This document shows positions 1 to 8,258 of a stretch of 58,863 bases of DNA, piece by piece (position 1 is the stretch's first letter; every line of letters begins with the position of its first letter). The DNA is taken from NCBI GenBank assembly GCA_022566535.1, contig JADFIR010000015.1, forward strand, positions 1-58,863, given 5' to 3'. Below the pieces are notes generated by a model. It ran no database searches. It saw nothing but the letters and a program-made list of their open reading frames with translations, and was not told where the DNA came from. The translations under genes and the position numbers were made by a program. The DNA comes from Planctomycetota bacterium. GTDB taxonomy: Bacteria > Planctomycetota > Phycisphaerae > Phycisphaerales > SM1A02.

Positions 1-355
1 CGTTGCCGGAGGTTCGGAGTGCATGGTCGAACGCTTGGCCAAGGGCGGCGTTGTTGAAGAACGAGCCGTCTCGGATAGCGCGGGTGATCCGCACGGTCTC
101 CTGCTCGACGATCCGCCCGGCACCGATATTCTGATGCCCGACCTCGGAGTTTCCCATGGTTGCCGGCGGCAGGCCGACGTCTTCGCCGCATGTTCGGATC
201 AAGGTGGCCGGCCATTGGTCCATGAGGCGATCGGCGACGGGGGTACAGGCGAGCTTGACGGCGTTGAAGCGATCGTGAGTTGAGTTGGGGTTCTCGCCCC
301 ACCCGTCCCGAATGATCAGGACGAGCGGCCTGTTCGTGAGTGCCTCTTGCGACAT
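1..355 (-). CDS. gpmI: 2,3-bisphosphoglycerate-independent phosphoglycerate mutase, N-terminal part (cut by window edge)
   Basis: GpmI interconverts 3- and 2-phosphoglycerate in glycolysis using two Mn ions and a phosphoserine intermediate. About 118 N-terminal residues are visible. The start (ATG at 355) gives [20 protein letters not shown], whose Asp in DGWG is the expected first metal ligand. Further in comes [17 protein letters not shown], the family signature carrying the catalytic Ser, then [13 protein letters not shown]. The family normally reads LDGWG where this protein has RDGWG; otherwise the match is close. The rest of the gene lies outside the window, so integrity cannot be judged. 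Confidence 0.93.
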   Translation of the reverse strand, partial: MSQEALTNRPLVLIIRDGWGENPNSTHDRFNAVKLACTPVADRLMDQWPATLIRTCGEDVGLPPATMGNSEVGHQNIGAGRIVEQETVRITRAIRDGSFFNNAALGQAFDHALRTSGN

Positions 356-511
356 CGATCAGTAGCGTAACGCATTCTGGTTGCTCAGTCTGGCGCGACC
401 AGACGCCGCAAGCGGTATGCGAAGAAGGCAGAGTCTTCGGGCGGGTTGTGGGTTCCATGCCCAGCGCGTATGCTCAGGATTATGGCGGTCACATCGCATG
501 AGAGGGCGCAG

Positions 512-1291
512 ATGAAAGCTGATGCATCCCTGAAGCAGCGGTATGAAGCTGTTCGAGCGCGGATCGCGGCTGCGTCCGCTCACAGGGGTCATCGCGCCGA
601 CGCCATTCTTCTGACGGTCGTGACCAAGCTCGCCTCCATCGATCAGATTCGTGAGCTGATCGCGCTGGGGCACATGGACTTTGGCGAAAGCCGCGTGCAG
701 GCCCTGCTGCATCGTGCAGCCCAGATCGATGAGTTCATGCAACGGCACCGCCAACTGAGCAGCGGCAGGCTGGTCAATCTCCCTGATCTGGTGCGGTGGC
801 ACATGATCGGGCATTTGCAGCGCAACAAGGTGCGCAAGGTGCTCGGGATGGTTCGGCTCATCCATTCAGTCGATTCACTACGCCTGGCCGAGGAGATTCA
901 AGTCGCAGCGGCGCGGCGCGACGAACCGGTGGAGTTACTGGTTCAGGTCAACACGTCTGGTGAGAAGATGAAATCCGGCGTGGCCCCGGCGGCCGCGTGC
1001 CACCTGATCGAGCAGATCGACACGATGATGAACATTCGCCCGCGCGGACTCATGTGCATGGGCCCCCTCGTGCAAGACCCCCAGCTGGCTCGCCCCACTT
1101 TCGAGCGCTGCCATGAGATTTTCGAAGACATCCGCAGTGCCGAAGTCGGCGGCGAGCAGTTCGACATCTTGTCAATGGGCATGAGTAACGACTTCGAGGT
1201 CGCGATCGAGTGCGGCGCGAACATTGTCCGAGTGGGGTCGGCGATCTTCGGGCCACCATTGTCCGCGGAGGATCCGTCGGACATTCCCTAA
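512..1291 (+). CDS. yggS: YggS/PLPBP-family pyridoxal-phosphate-binding protein
   Basis: This is a 259-residue protein of the YggS family, single-domain alanine-racemase-like barrels that bind PLP and help keep vitamin B6 and amino-acid pools balanced. Family marks are LLTVVTK, whose Lys should carry PLP (most members have AVSK), then FGES, WHMIGHLQRNKV, HSVDS, VQVNTSGEKMKSG, GLMCMG, LSMGMSNDFEVAIECGAN and VRVGSAIFG. I chose ATG 512 because GAGAGGG lies 5-6 bases upstream and the family starts about 30-40 residues before the PLP lysine. An in-frame ATG at 482 is possible but has a poorly spaced ribosome site. It transcribes away from gpmI, so the two share an upstream region. Confidence 0.9.
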   Translation: MKADASLKQRYEAVRARIAAASAHRGHRADAILLTVVTKLASIDQIRELIALGHMDFGESRVQALLHRAAQIDEFMQRHRQLSSGRLVNLPDLVRWHMIGHLQRNKVRKVLGMVRLIHSVDSLRLAEEIQVAAARRDEPVELLVQVNTSGEKMKSGVAPAAACHLIEQIDTMMNIRPRGLMCMGPLVQDPQLARPTFERCHEIFEDIRSAEVGGEQFDILSMGMSNDFEVAIECGANIVRVGSAIFGPPLSAEDPSDIP

Positions 1292-1347
1292 AGCGGTTGT
1301 GGCTCACGTGTAGCGATTTGACGAGCCGCGCAGGTCAGCAATCGGCC

Positions 1348-1671
1348 CTACGGCCGGGCTCTGCGGAACAAGAAGTCGAGGCTCCCACCATCTCGCAGGA
1401 TGATTTGCCCCCGGCGGGCGTCCTCTATCTCATAGACCATCAGCACCTGATCGCGATTGTCAATCACATACAGCAGCTCATCAGGATCCGCATCCCCTCC
1501 GCGGCCCGAGTTGGTCGTCATGATCGTGTAGTCGGCGCGGCTCGCGGTCATCTCGCCATGGGCCGTCTGACTTGGCAGCCGACCGGCCTGGACGATCGTC
1601 AGAGCCGCGATCACCAACGCCGAGGCCCACAATGCAGCGGCCGAATTGCTGATGTGTTGGGGACGACTCAT
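1348..1671 (-). CDS. Small exported or membrane-anchored protein, paralogue of the next gene
   Basis: A 107-residue protein of unknown function. An N-terminal hydrophobic segment (roughly residues 12-30, AAALWASALVIAALTIV) would act as signal anchor. A short soluble domain follows with ADYTIMTTNSGRG, LLYVIDNRDQVLMVYEI and GGSLDFLFRR. The motif order (Asp-Tyr-Thr, then an aliphatic VID strand, then a second strand) repeats in the neighbour at 1693-2037, so the pair probably arose by duplication. ATG 1671 has AAGG seven bases upstream. The same family pattern looks planctomycete-specific to me, but I cannot name it or assign a role. Confidence 0.7.
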   Translation of the reverse strand: MSRPQHISNSAAALWASALVIAALTIVQAGRLPSQTAHGEMTASRADYTIMTTNSGRGGDADPDELLYVIDNRDQVLMVYEIEDARRGQIILRDGGSLDFLFRRARP

Positions 1672-1692
1672 AGAGTGCCTTCTCAAATGGCT

Positions 1693-2037
1693 CTAGCTGC
1701 CGGGCCGGGTCCGCCCGCGCATCAGCCCGGCAGAATCGGCGGCAAGATTCCGATAGCCGATTCCATCAACTCGCTTGTTGCTCTGGCTGTAGGTCACGGC
1801 AATCAATTCCTGGTTGGACGTGTCAACGATGTATACGACTGAGCTATCAGCGCCGTTGGCGCGACCGGCGACCATCGTATAGTCGCCTCGACCCCTGTCT
1901 TGGGCAGCGACGGTAGGACCAAACGTGACCACCGCGAGCAACCCGAGCAAGACCGCATTGAGCGCCAGCAGAGCCATGACGTTTGGCTCAGTCGGCGGCC
2001 TTTGACTGCCTATCAGTCGCATGGCTGAAATCCTCAT
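1693..2037 (-). CDS. Small exported or membrane-anchored protein, paralogue of the preceding gene
   Basis: A 114-residue protein of unknown function. An N-terminal membrane segment near residues 20-40 (NVMALLALNAVLLGLLAVV) ends in an Ala-rich possible signal-peptidase site before QDRGRGDYTMVAGRANGADS. The strand pair VVYIVDTSNQELIAV matches LLYVIDNRDQVLMVY in the gene at 1348-1671, and GDYTMV matches ADYTIM. The two genes are 21 bases apart on the same strand and are probably co-transcribed. ATG 2037 follows an AGG; the in-frame ATG at 2022 is an alternative start with GAGG upstream. Confidence 0.7.
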   Translation of the reverse strand: MRISAMRLIGSQRPPTEPNVMALLALNAVLLGLLAVVTFGPTVAAQDRGRGDYTMVAGRANGADSSVVYIVDTSNQELIAVTYSQSNKRVDGIGYRNLAADSAGLMRGRTRPGS

Positions 2038-2101
2038 GAGACAACCTACTGAAGGCGCGTGGTGGCAATGAGAGATCCCCAAAGACTGCGGACAGTCTCA
2101 T

Positions 2102-2332
2102 CTAGTCTTGGTGCCCGCGCTTCGACGGCATCAGGCTCACCAGCATTACCAGGGCCAACAGGACAACGATGATCAAGTAGCCCAGCCACACCGGCTGGGA
2201 GCGCCGAAGGGTGGGCGGGTCCACCGTTTGCTGGGCCCAGGCAATGGCGGGCGCGAGGATCGCCGCTGAGATCGTGATCGCCGAGACAGCCCGAACAACG
2301 AGTCTTGAGAACCTGCGCATTGACTTTAGCAT
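2102..2332 (-). CDS. Small membrane protein with signal peptide and one transmembrane segment
   Basis: A 76-residue protein. A basic N-terminus (KSMRRFSRLVVR) and the hydrophobic stretch AVSAITISAAILAPAIAWA form a signal peptide ending AWA-QQ. A short loop VDPPTLRRSQPVW precedes a second membrane helix, LGYLIIVVLLALVMLVSL, and the C-terminus is basic (MPSKRGHQD). Function is unknown. Its start overlaps the end of the HYExAFE gene by 7 bases, which argues for translation in one operon. Confidence 0.68.
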   Translation of the reverse strand: MLKSMRRFSRLVVRAVSAITISAAILAPAIAWAQQTVDPPTLRRSQPVWLGYLIIVVLLALVMLVSLMPSKRGHQD

Positions 2333-2889
2333 AGCGCTTTATCAGCGGCGTCGCAAGCCGGTTGCATTGTCTGAGGGTGACGGGCCGAGAACGGCCGGCT
2401 GATACGCTTGAATGCCTCGGCGGGCACATACACTGTGCGCCATTTTCTTGACCGCCTCACCATCGACTGACTGTAGGCATCCAACCGGACCTCCCGCAAC
2501 GCATACCACTTTGTGCCGAACTCGAAGAGCTCCTCGAACAGCGCATCGGGAGGCTGCCGGCGAAGGCAATAGGCAAACACGAAGACCGCCTCGAAGCCCG
2601 GCCCAAAAAGCTTCTGCCAGCGCTGCAAGCCTCGGATATCGTCATCCGTGACCCAGCTCTCGAACTGCCGGCTCCTGCCCGTTGCTGAGCCGTACATTCG
2701 ACCCTTGACATCCACCAACAGATTCCTACCGGGCGCGTAAACCACGAAGTCGAACGACTTGATCGCCTTGGGCGATTGCCCGGCGGGCATCAGCGATTTC
2801 TTGGCCTCATCAACGGCAACGTACGGCACCCGGTTCGCACGGAGGTAATGCTCGAATGCCTGCTCGTAATGGAATCGGCGCTGGGCCAC
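2326..2889 (-). CDS. HYExAFE family protein (planctomycete restriction-endonuclease-fold-like protein)
   Basis: A 187-residue protein starting MAQRRFHYEQAFEHYL; the HYEQAFE string is the motif that names this Planctomycetes family. The core FDFVVYAPGRNLLVDVKGR has the spacing of a PD-(D/E)XK nuclease (Asp, then hydrophobic-D/E-x-K), with Asp in FDFVVY and DVK as candidate metal and catalytic residues. That suggests a nuclease-fold DNA-binding role, but activity is my inference and no target is known. The gene ends 7 bases inside the next gene. The C-terminal tail past VPAEAFKRI looks low in conservation. Confidence 0.82.
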   Translation of the reverse strand: MAQRRFHYEQAFEHYLRANRVPYVAVDEAKKSLMPAGQSPKAIKSFDFVVYAPGRNLLVDVKGRMYGSATGRSRQFESWVTDDDIRGLQRWQKLFGPGFEAVFVFAYCLRRQPPDALFEELFEFGTKWYALREVRLDAYSQSMVRRSRKWRTVYVPAEAFKRISRPFSARHPQTMQPACDAADKALC

Positions 2890-3026
2890 GGCGGGAGAGT
2901 ACCGGTCGTTGAAGCTTCAGATCTCTGACCACCAGGATAACGTTCCATGCGCGGCACTGCGAGGCTGTTTCTTGATTTGCCTGCAGGTTTGTGGCGTCCC
3001 GATGCTCGCGTCACGAGCTTGGGCAC

Positions 3027-3941
3027 CTATCGAAGATCAGCAGAGTCCTTTGCTCCAAGAGTGCGGTAGATCTCGGTAGTGGCATCGGACTGGTTGAGGG
3101 TATAGAAGTGGATTCCTCGTACATCGTGGTCGATGAGGTCGCGGCATTGCTCCGTGGCCCAGTGGATTCCCACCCGCTTGACCGCTTTGGGGTCATCCTG
3201 GCAGCGGTAGATCTGCTTCAGGAGTGGCGCGGGGAAGCGTGTGCCGCCGGCCAGCTCAGCCATCCGATGCAACGTCTTCACCGAGGTAATGGGCATGATG
3301 CCTGCGACCAACGGCACCTTGATTCCCACCAGGTCACATCGGGCGCACCAATCGTAGAACGCGCGATTGTCGAAGAACATTTGCGTACAGACGTAGTCCG
3401 CCCCGGCATCAACCTTCGCCTTGAGATGATCGAGGTCTTTCAGGGCGTTGGGGGTGTCGGGGTGCCCTTCGGGGAACCCGGCGACGCCGATGCCGAAGCC
3501 GCGGGAATCGGGGTGACCGCCGCGCTTGCTAAATCGGCGGATGCACTTGACCAGATCAATAGCGTACTTGAACTCATCATTCGAACGGTCGTAGTTGAGC
3601 ATTCCATGCGGTGGGTCGCCGTGCAGGGCGACGATGTTGGCGATTCCGCGCTGAGCGTAACGGTCGAGGATTCGTTGGATCTCGTCGGCGGTATGGCACA
3701 CACACGTCAGGTGGGGCACAGGATCGAGGTGAGTGCTTTCGGTCAGCCGAACGACCAGATCGTGGGTTTGCTCTCGGGTGGAGCCGCCGGCTCCGTAGGT
3801 CACCGAGACGAACGACGGCCCCAGCGCCTCGAAGTCACTGATCTTTCTGAACAATGCCTCCCAGCCGGTGTCAGATTTTGGCGGGAAGAACTCAAAGCTC
3901 AAGGTGATCGAGTCCCGCTGGAAGATGTCGTTGATGTGCAT
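3027..3941 (-). CDS. metF: Methylenetetrahydrofolate reductase
   Basis: A 304-residue MetF, normal length for bacterial enzymes. It reduces 5,10-methylene-THF to 5-methyl-THF with FAD, feeding methionine synthesis. Visible marks are SFEFFPPKSD, FVSVTYGAGGSTRE, PHLTCVCHT, IVALHGDPP, GVAGFPEGHPD, DAGADYVCTQMFFDN and VAGIMPITS. The Glu in SFEFFPP and the GAGGSTR loop belong to the active site. The start MHINDIFQ at 3941 has only a weak ribosome site. It is divergent from rex with a 96-base gap. With ahcY and the SahR-like regulator elsewhere in the window it belongs to the methyl cycle. Confidence 0.95.
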   Translation of the reverse strand: MHINDIFQRDSITLSFEFFPPKSDTGWEALFRKISDFEALGPSFVSVTYGAGGSTREQTHDLVVRLTESTHLDPVPHLTCVCHTADEIQRILDRYAQRGIANIVALHGDPPHGMLNYDRSNDEFKYAIDLVKCIRRFSKRGGHPDSRGFGIGVAGFPEGHPDTPNALKDLDHLKAKVDAGADYVCTQMFFDNRAFYDWCARCDLVGIKVPLVAGIMPITSVKTLHRMAELAGGTRFPAPLLKQIYRCQDDPKAVKRVGIHWATEQCRDLIDHDVRGIHFYTLNQSDATTEIYRTLGAKDSADLR

Positions 3942-4037
3942 AGACCACCATCGTAGACAGTTGCGAGCCGCTTCGATGCGCAGAGACTACGGAGTGATAC
4001 ACTGCTGGTCAGTTAACACCCCAAGGTACCGCCGACA

Positions 4038-4718
4038 ATGCCCTCTCGCGCCAGGATTCCCCGTCCGACTGTCAAGCGGCTGAGCCTGTACCTGCGCGAG
4101 CTTGAGTCGCGGGTCGAGCTAGACCAACAAACCATCAGCTCGAAGCAATTGGGTGATGCCCTCGGACTGACGGACGCGCAGGTTCGAAAGGACCTGGCGT
4201 ACTTCGGTCAGTTCGGCCATCCCGGGATCGGCTATCGAGTGAGCGAGCTCACCGACCGCCTTCGCCAGATCCTCGGAACGGATCGGAAGTGGAATGCCGC
4301 AGTGATCGGGGCGGGAAACATCGGCCGGGCGCTGATGACCTATCAGCGGTTCCGGCGCAAAGGCTTCGAGATCGTCGCGGTGTTTGATAACGACGCCGAC
4401 GTCATCGGCCGGGTGATTTCCGGGCACCGCGTTCGGCCGATGGAGGATCTGCCGGACCTGGTTCGGGAGCGGGATATCAAGATCGGCATCGTGACCGTGC
4501 CGGCCGGGGCCGCACAAGAAGTTGCTGACGCGCTGATCGACGCGGGGGTGCTGGGCATTCTGAACTTTGCGCCGGTCCGCCTCGACGTGCGCGACGCGGT
4601 GAGCATCACCAGCGTGGACTTCTCGGTTTCACTTGAACAGCTCGCGTTCCAGGTTTCGCTGGGGCTGACCGGCTCGCTCGATGAACGCGATGAGCCGGCG
4701 GCGCCACGCGAGGGATGA
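4038..4718 (+). CDS. rex: Redox-sensing transcriptional repressor Rex
   Basis: A 226-residue Rex, a dimeric repressor that leaves DNA when NADH is high relative to NAD. The N-terminal winged helix (residues about 10-75) contains PTVKRLSLYLREL, TISSKQLGDALGLTDAQVRKDLAYFG and FGHPGIGY, close to the family consensus. The Rossmann domain follows with VIGAGNIGRAL (NAD-binding Gly-rich loop) and FDNDADVIG. The C-terminal swap helix is represented by SVSLEQLAFQVS. I did not find a clear TTGTTAA-type Rex operator in the 96-base gap shared with metF, so autoregulation is unproven. Confidence 0.95.
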   Translation: MPSRARIPRPTVKRLSLYLRELESRVELDQQTISSKQLGDALGLTDAQVRKDLAYFGQFGHPGIGYRVSELTDRLRQILGTDRKWNAAVIGAGNIGRALMTYQRFRRKGFEIVAVFDNDADVIGRVISGHRVRPMEDLPDLVRERDIKIGIVTVPAGAAQEVADALIDAGVLGILNFAPVRLDVRDAVSITSVDFSVSLEQLAFQVSLGLTGSLDERDEPAAPREG

Positions 4719-4785
4719 GCCGCGGCGTCCTTGAGGCGGGTGTCCAACGGGGGGCAGCGTGATGAAACACAAGACTTAGTTTCGG

Positions 4786-5109
4786 TTGGTGATTCGAGCG
4801 ATCGGGGTTCTGATCCTTGCGTTGTCTTTGCCGGATGTCATCCACGGGGTGGTCTATCTTTTCTATCGTGTGACGTCGGCTGAAACTTTCCTTGGCGGTA
4901 CGCTGATATCGGTCATATCATTGAGGGGTCCGTTGATCGGATGCGCTCTGGGGTTGTATCTCTTCTTCGGCGGCAAATGGGTCGTCAACCTGTGTATCCC
5001 GTCCAACCGGCCGTATTGCCCCGAATGCGGCTACGACCTGTCCAAGGCAACCAGCGCGAACTGCCCGGAGTGCGGCGTGAAGCTGCCACGCGATAGTTCG
5101 ACGGGATGA
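4786..5109 (+). CDS. Membrane protein with C-terminal double CPECG zinc ribbon
   Basis: A 107-residue protein with two hydrophobic segments (GVLILALSLPDVIHGVVYLF and a second around residues 45-65, LIGCALGLYLFFGG). A cytoplasmic-looking tail follows with YCPECGYDLSKAT and NCPECGVKLP, two CPxCG knuckles that should bind one zinc. Such anchors with paired knuckles are common in Planctomycetes, function unknown. Start is TTG 4786 or GTG 4789; no ATG is available. The short frame just upstream (ATG near 4763) stops at once. It follows rex but with a 67-base gap. Confidence 0.68.
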   Translation: MVIRAIGVLILALSLPDVIHGVVYLFYRVTSAETFLGGTLISVISLRGPLIGCALGLYLFFGGKWVVNLCIPSNRPYCPECGYDLSKATSANCPECGVKLPRDSSTG

Positions 5110-5209
5110 GGCAAGCCACCACACGGACGGTGGCGGAGAAGTAATCCGCGGATGGCCTCGGGGTCGCTATTCAAGTTCTCACCAACGGCTCGGGACCTCT
5201 CGGTGTGCA

Positions 5210-6214
5210 TCACAAGTTCGGCACGTGCATGAGCATCGGCCGTTGGACGCGGGTACCGCGATTGGGGCGGCGTCGGTCGATGAGCTCGTTGAGCGGCTCA
5301 CCGTTCACCAGGCGCGCAGGGAAGCGTCTCATCAAATCATCGACCTGGGGACTGTAAAGACCGCTCTGCGGATCGATGGCCGTGCGATCAAACACGCCGA
5401 CGGTCACGCTGCTCAGTTGCTTGTCATCGTCGTGGTGGAAGTAGGCCTCGAGCCCCGCAGCGCGGAGCCGGGCGACATATGCCTCAGCTTGCCGGTGAAT
5501 CTCTGCTAGCGTCAATTGGCCGCTCTCGAAGTCGCCCCACACTGCTACCTCAAGCGTGTACAGCGGATCAACATTGGGATAGCGCTTCCGGACCGAAAGA
5601 AGTTCAAGGGGATGGAAGCGCCCCTGTGCGGACCGCAGGTTGATGCGGCTGAGCATCGCGCGCGGAAATACTCGGCGACCGCGACTGGTGATCTGCTTGA
5701 TCCGTTGCAGGTCTCGCTGAGCAGCGGGGCTCCGAGGGCTCTCGTACTCCCCGTAGACCACGAGAGACCCCTTGGAGGTTCTATGGACGCGAGGCGTGGC
5801 CAGCTCCGGAGCGAGAGTTCGCAGCTGTTGAATCATGTTGGCCGCCGCCTCGGCATGTCCTTCCTCGGCGAAGGTGGCAAGGACGACGGTCCAAACGCGC
5901 GTCGGTATGGTGCTGCGAGCAGCCGTCCGCTCCGCCCGCTGTCCGGCTTCTGAGCGAGGGGCCTGCGGCTGCCCCGCGCCGGACCCACCGCTCGGCAGCC
6001 GCCTGAGTCTGGCCCAATCGTCACCCCAGTCATCGCGCCCCCACGTCGAACCATTGTGGCGCGATGAGGCTGCTGCGCCATGCGGCAGGCTTCGGGGGTG
6101 AGGGGCGAGGCCGGAATCGGCCGACGGAGCTTGATTGCACGCTCCGATCACGCATGCTGAAACGCCGGCCGCGAAGGCGTAGCAGACGTTCTTATAGGGT
6201 CTTGATTGGTTCAT
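5210..6214 (-). CDS. Lipoprotein with two SPOR-like repeats
   Basis: A 334-residue protein. I start it at ATG 6214 because MNQSRPYKNVCYAFAAGV leads into a good lipobox, VIGAC-NQAP. A low-complexity Arg/Gly/Ser stretch follows to about residue 100. Two similar modules come next: VWTVVLATFAEEGHAEAAAN...SLVVYGEYES and YTLEVAVWGDF...EIHRQAEAYVARLRAAGLEAYFHHDD...SVTVGVF. The pattern (strand, acidic or basic helix of about 20 residues, strand with Gly-x-Phe/Tyr) resembles SPOR peptidoglycan-binding domains, so septal or cell-wall localisation is plausible. That assignment is inference. The reading frame stays open upstream to 6961 but that part looks non-coding. Confidence 0.62.
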   Translation of the reverse strand: MNQSRPYKNVCYAFAAGVSACVIGACNQAPSADSGLAPHPRSLPHGAAASSRHNGSTWGRDDWGDDWARLRRLPSGGSGAGQPQAPRSEAGQRAERTAARSTIPTRVWTVVLATFAEEGHAEAAANMIQQLRTLAPELATPRVHRTSKGSLVVYGEYESPRSPAAQRDLQRIKQITSRGRRVFPRAMLSRINLRSAQGRFHPLELLSVRKRYPNVDPLYTLEVAVWGDFESGQLTLAEIHRQAEAYVARLRAAGLEAYFHHDDDKQLSSVTVGVFDRTAIDPQSGLYSPQVDDLMRRFPARLVNGEPLNELIDRRRPNRGTRVQRPMLMHVPNL

Positions 6215-6457
6215 GGTCGCTCGCAACTCATGCAACACGCCGGGGCGACTCGTCCGCCGCCAGCTGCGCTCCCAATCATAGGTTCGTCGAACGAGGCTGC
6301 TGATGTCGCACCAATGTGGCGGATCGGCCGAAAGTTCAAGCAAAACAGCTCGCGCCGACGATAAGCACGACGTGGTCGTCGGGCTTCGCGGCCACGCCTC
6401 AATACCGCAAGACCGGCTGGCGTAGCGCGGCTTAGCGGCTGCAATGGAGCTGTACTG

Positions 6458-6745
6458 ATGCCCGATATCTCTTCCATTGGGCACGGCTCGGTGGGACCAA
6501 TTAATCGAGCGACCGGCGCCTCGGGCGACCCAGGCGCGATCAAGGCCGGCGATCTCGGTGAACGTCACGGCGATCGCGTCGAGCTGTCCCAGCACGCCAG
6601 GCTGCTCGATCGCCTCCGGCAGATGCCGAACGTGCGGATCGAGCTCGTTGAAGAGATCCGCAGCGCAATCAACGAGGGACGGTACGAGACGCTGGAGAGA
6701 CTCGAAACCGCCGTCCAGCGGTTGCTCGAGGAACTGCACGAGTAG
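6458..6745 (+). CDS. flgM: FlgM-like anti-sigma-28 factor
   Basis: A 95-residue protein. The N-terminal third is Gly/Ser/Asp-rich and probably disordered, as in FlgM. The C-terminal half reads LSQHARLLDRLRQMPNVRIE, then LVEEIRSAINEGRY and LERLETAVQRLLEEL, the family pattern R-x-x-x-V-x-x-I-x-x-x-I-x-x-G-x-Y that wraps around sigma-28. FlgM holds back late flagellar transcription until it is exported. ATG 6458 has GGAG 8 bases upstream. It sits alone between two minus-strand genes with no flagellar genes in the window. Alternatively it could inhibit another FliA-like sigma factor. Confidence 0.72.
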   Translation: MPDISSIGHGSVGPINRATGASGDPGAIKAGDLGERHGDRVELSQHARLLDRLRQMPNVRIELVEEIRSAINEGRYETLERLETAVQRLLEELHE

Positions 6746-6854
6746 ATTGATCGGCGAATCCCGTACGCGATCAGATGCCGAATCCATGTTCCGCTGGCAT
6801 CTCAGGGCTGTGGCTGCAAGAGTGGATGGCCTAGCACTGCGACCCACGCGCCGG

Positions 6855-8258
6855 TCATTTGGAAAGCAATCCAAGCTGGCGGTATTTCTCGCGGTACTTG
6901 CGATACAGGGTCTTGTGGCGATTGCCCAGGTCGATGCGGCGCCCATCGATGAATGCGACAAGGATGTCCGTTGTGATCTGCAACGGATCGCCGGTGGTGA
7001 TGATCAAGGTTGCGACCTTGCCTTCTTCGATGGAGCCGAGCGAGTCGCTGAGACCGAGGACCTGGGCCGCCCCAATCGTCACAGCCCGCAGCGCCGCATC
7101 TCTGGGCAGACCAAAAGCAACGGCCGTCGCAGCATTCTGGCTTAGGCTGCGCTCGTGAGCCGGCGAAGACCCTGAGGCAATCACAAAGCGTATTCCGGCT
7201 TCGTGGAGCTTAGCCGGCAATGTGAAAGGGCTGTCGAATGGAGCGTGGCGCTGCCGAGGTAGGTGGTGCACGCCGGTGATTACCACCGGTACGTTGTGCT
7301 TGGCAAGCAGCGGTATCGCGCGATCCGCCTCCCTGCCGCCGACGATGACAATGCGAAGATTCCGCCGAACGGACCAGGCGACCGCTGATTCTATCTGTCC
7401 TGGCGAGGAGGCTCGCACGAACACCGGCTTCTCGCCGCCGAGCACAGCTCGCATCGCTTCAAAGCGCAGATCGGTGGACTGCGTGGGGTCGGCGTCGCGG
7501 GCCTGTATGTACGCAGCGGCGTCATCAAAGAGACGCTCGATAGCCTCGAGGTTCTCCTTGATCTGCTTCCTTTGCTCCTTCTCGCTGGGGCTGTCTGCTC
7601 GGCCGCGGCGCGATAGCTCGGTGCGCGGCCAGTGAATCACCAGACCGGCTTCGGCATCGATGGCCATTTGCTCCCAAGTCCAGCCGTCAAGGCGAATCGT
7701 TGAGCAGCGGCCGGAGACCAGCCCGCCGCGAGGAAAGACCAGCGCGGTCAGGATTCCGCTCGCTCGAGCGACCGGGATGAGGTCCGAATCGGGATTGATC
7801 GCTACCGCAGCCCGCACTTCCGGAGTCACGCGGCCATACTCGGTATGGTCGATCGTCACCGCAACCGCTTGGGTTTCCACCAGTCCGAGCGTCGTGTCAG
7901 CGGAGATCAACCCAGGGTAAACGTGCAGTCCCTCGGCGTTGATCACCGTCGCGTTTTCAATCTGCGGGTGATCGCCTTGGCCAACATCGGTGATCCGCCC
8001 CTCGCGGAAGACGACATATCCGTCGGCCAGCGTTGGGCCTGAGATGGTGTGAATGGTGGCGCCGGCCACAACAATGGGCCGGCTCTGGGGCGGGGCCGGA
8101 ATCTGGCGCGATTGGGCATACGCTGAGGTGCCGATCATAAGCGCCACCGCCGCGACGAATACCAGCGGCAGCTCGTGAAGCAGGGCGCAGAGGCGACACC
8201 CGGGAGCTGCCCGGCTGGCTAACGGGCGAATACCGATCGTTATGTGATGAATGCTCAT
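6855..8258 (-). CDS. Exported amidohydrolase-superfamily protein lacking the usual metal-binding HxH
   Basis: A 467-residue protein. A hydrophobic segment around residues 30-48 (LPLVFVAAVALMIGTSAYAQ) looks like a signal peptide, with an unusually long N-terminus before it. The imidazolonepropionase-like fold is seen in IVVAGATIHTISGPTLADGY, VFREGRITDVG, VINAEGLHVYPGLISADTTL, AVTIGAAQVLGLSDSLGSIE and GKVATLIITTGDP. Where active enzymes have HxH after PGLI, this one has ADT, so at least one metal pair is lost. Its start overlaps the stop of the 1060-residue neighbour (ATGA), so both are made from one message. A non-catalytic partner role for the neighbour is my inference. Confidence 0.8.
   Translation of the reverse strand: MSIHHITIGIRPLASRAAPGCRLCALLHELPLVFVAAVALMIGTSAYAQSRQIPAPPQSRPIVVAGATIHTISGPTLADGYVVFREGRITDVGQGDHPQIENATVINAEGLHVYPGLISADTTLGLVETQAVAVTIDHTEYGRVTPEVRAAVAINPDSDLIPVARASGILTALVFPRGGLVSGRCSTIRLDGWTWEQMAIDAEAGLVIHWPRTELSRRGRADSPSEKEQRKQIKENLEAIERLFDDAAAYIQARDADPTQSTDLRFEAMRAVLGGEKPVFVRASSPGQIESAVAWSVRRNLRIVIVGGREADRAIPLLAKHNVPVVITGVHHLPRQRHAPFDSPFTLPAKLHEAGIRFVIASGSSPAHERSLSQNAATAVAFGLPRDAALRAVTIGAAQVLGLSDSLGSIEEGKVATLIITTGDPLQITTDILVAFIDGRRIDLGNRHKTLYRKYREKYRQLGLLSK

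Noticed and set aside
2991..3956. 321-codon open frame on the plus strand
   Set aside because: It is antisense to metF, whose motifs are unambiguous; the frame stays open only because of high GC third positions.
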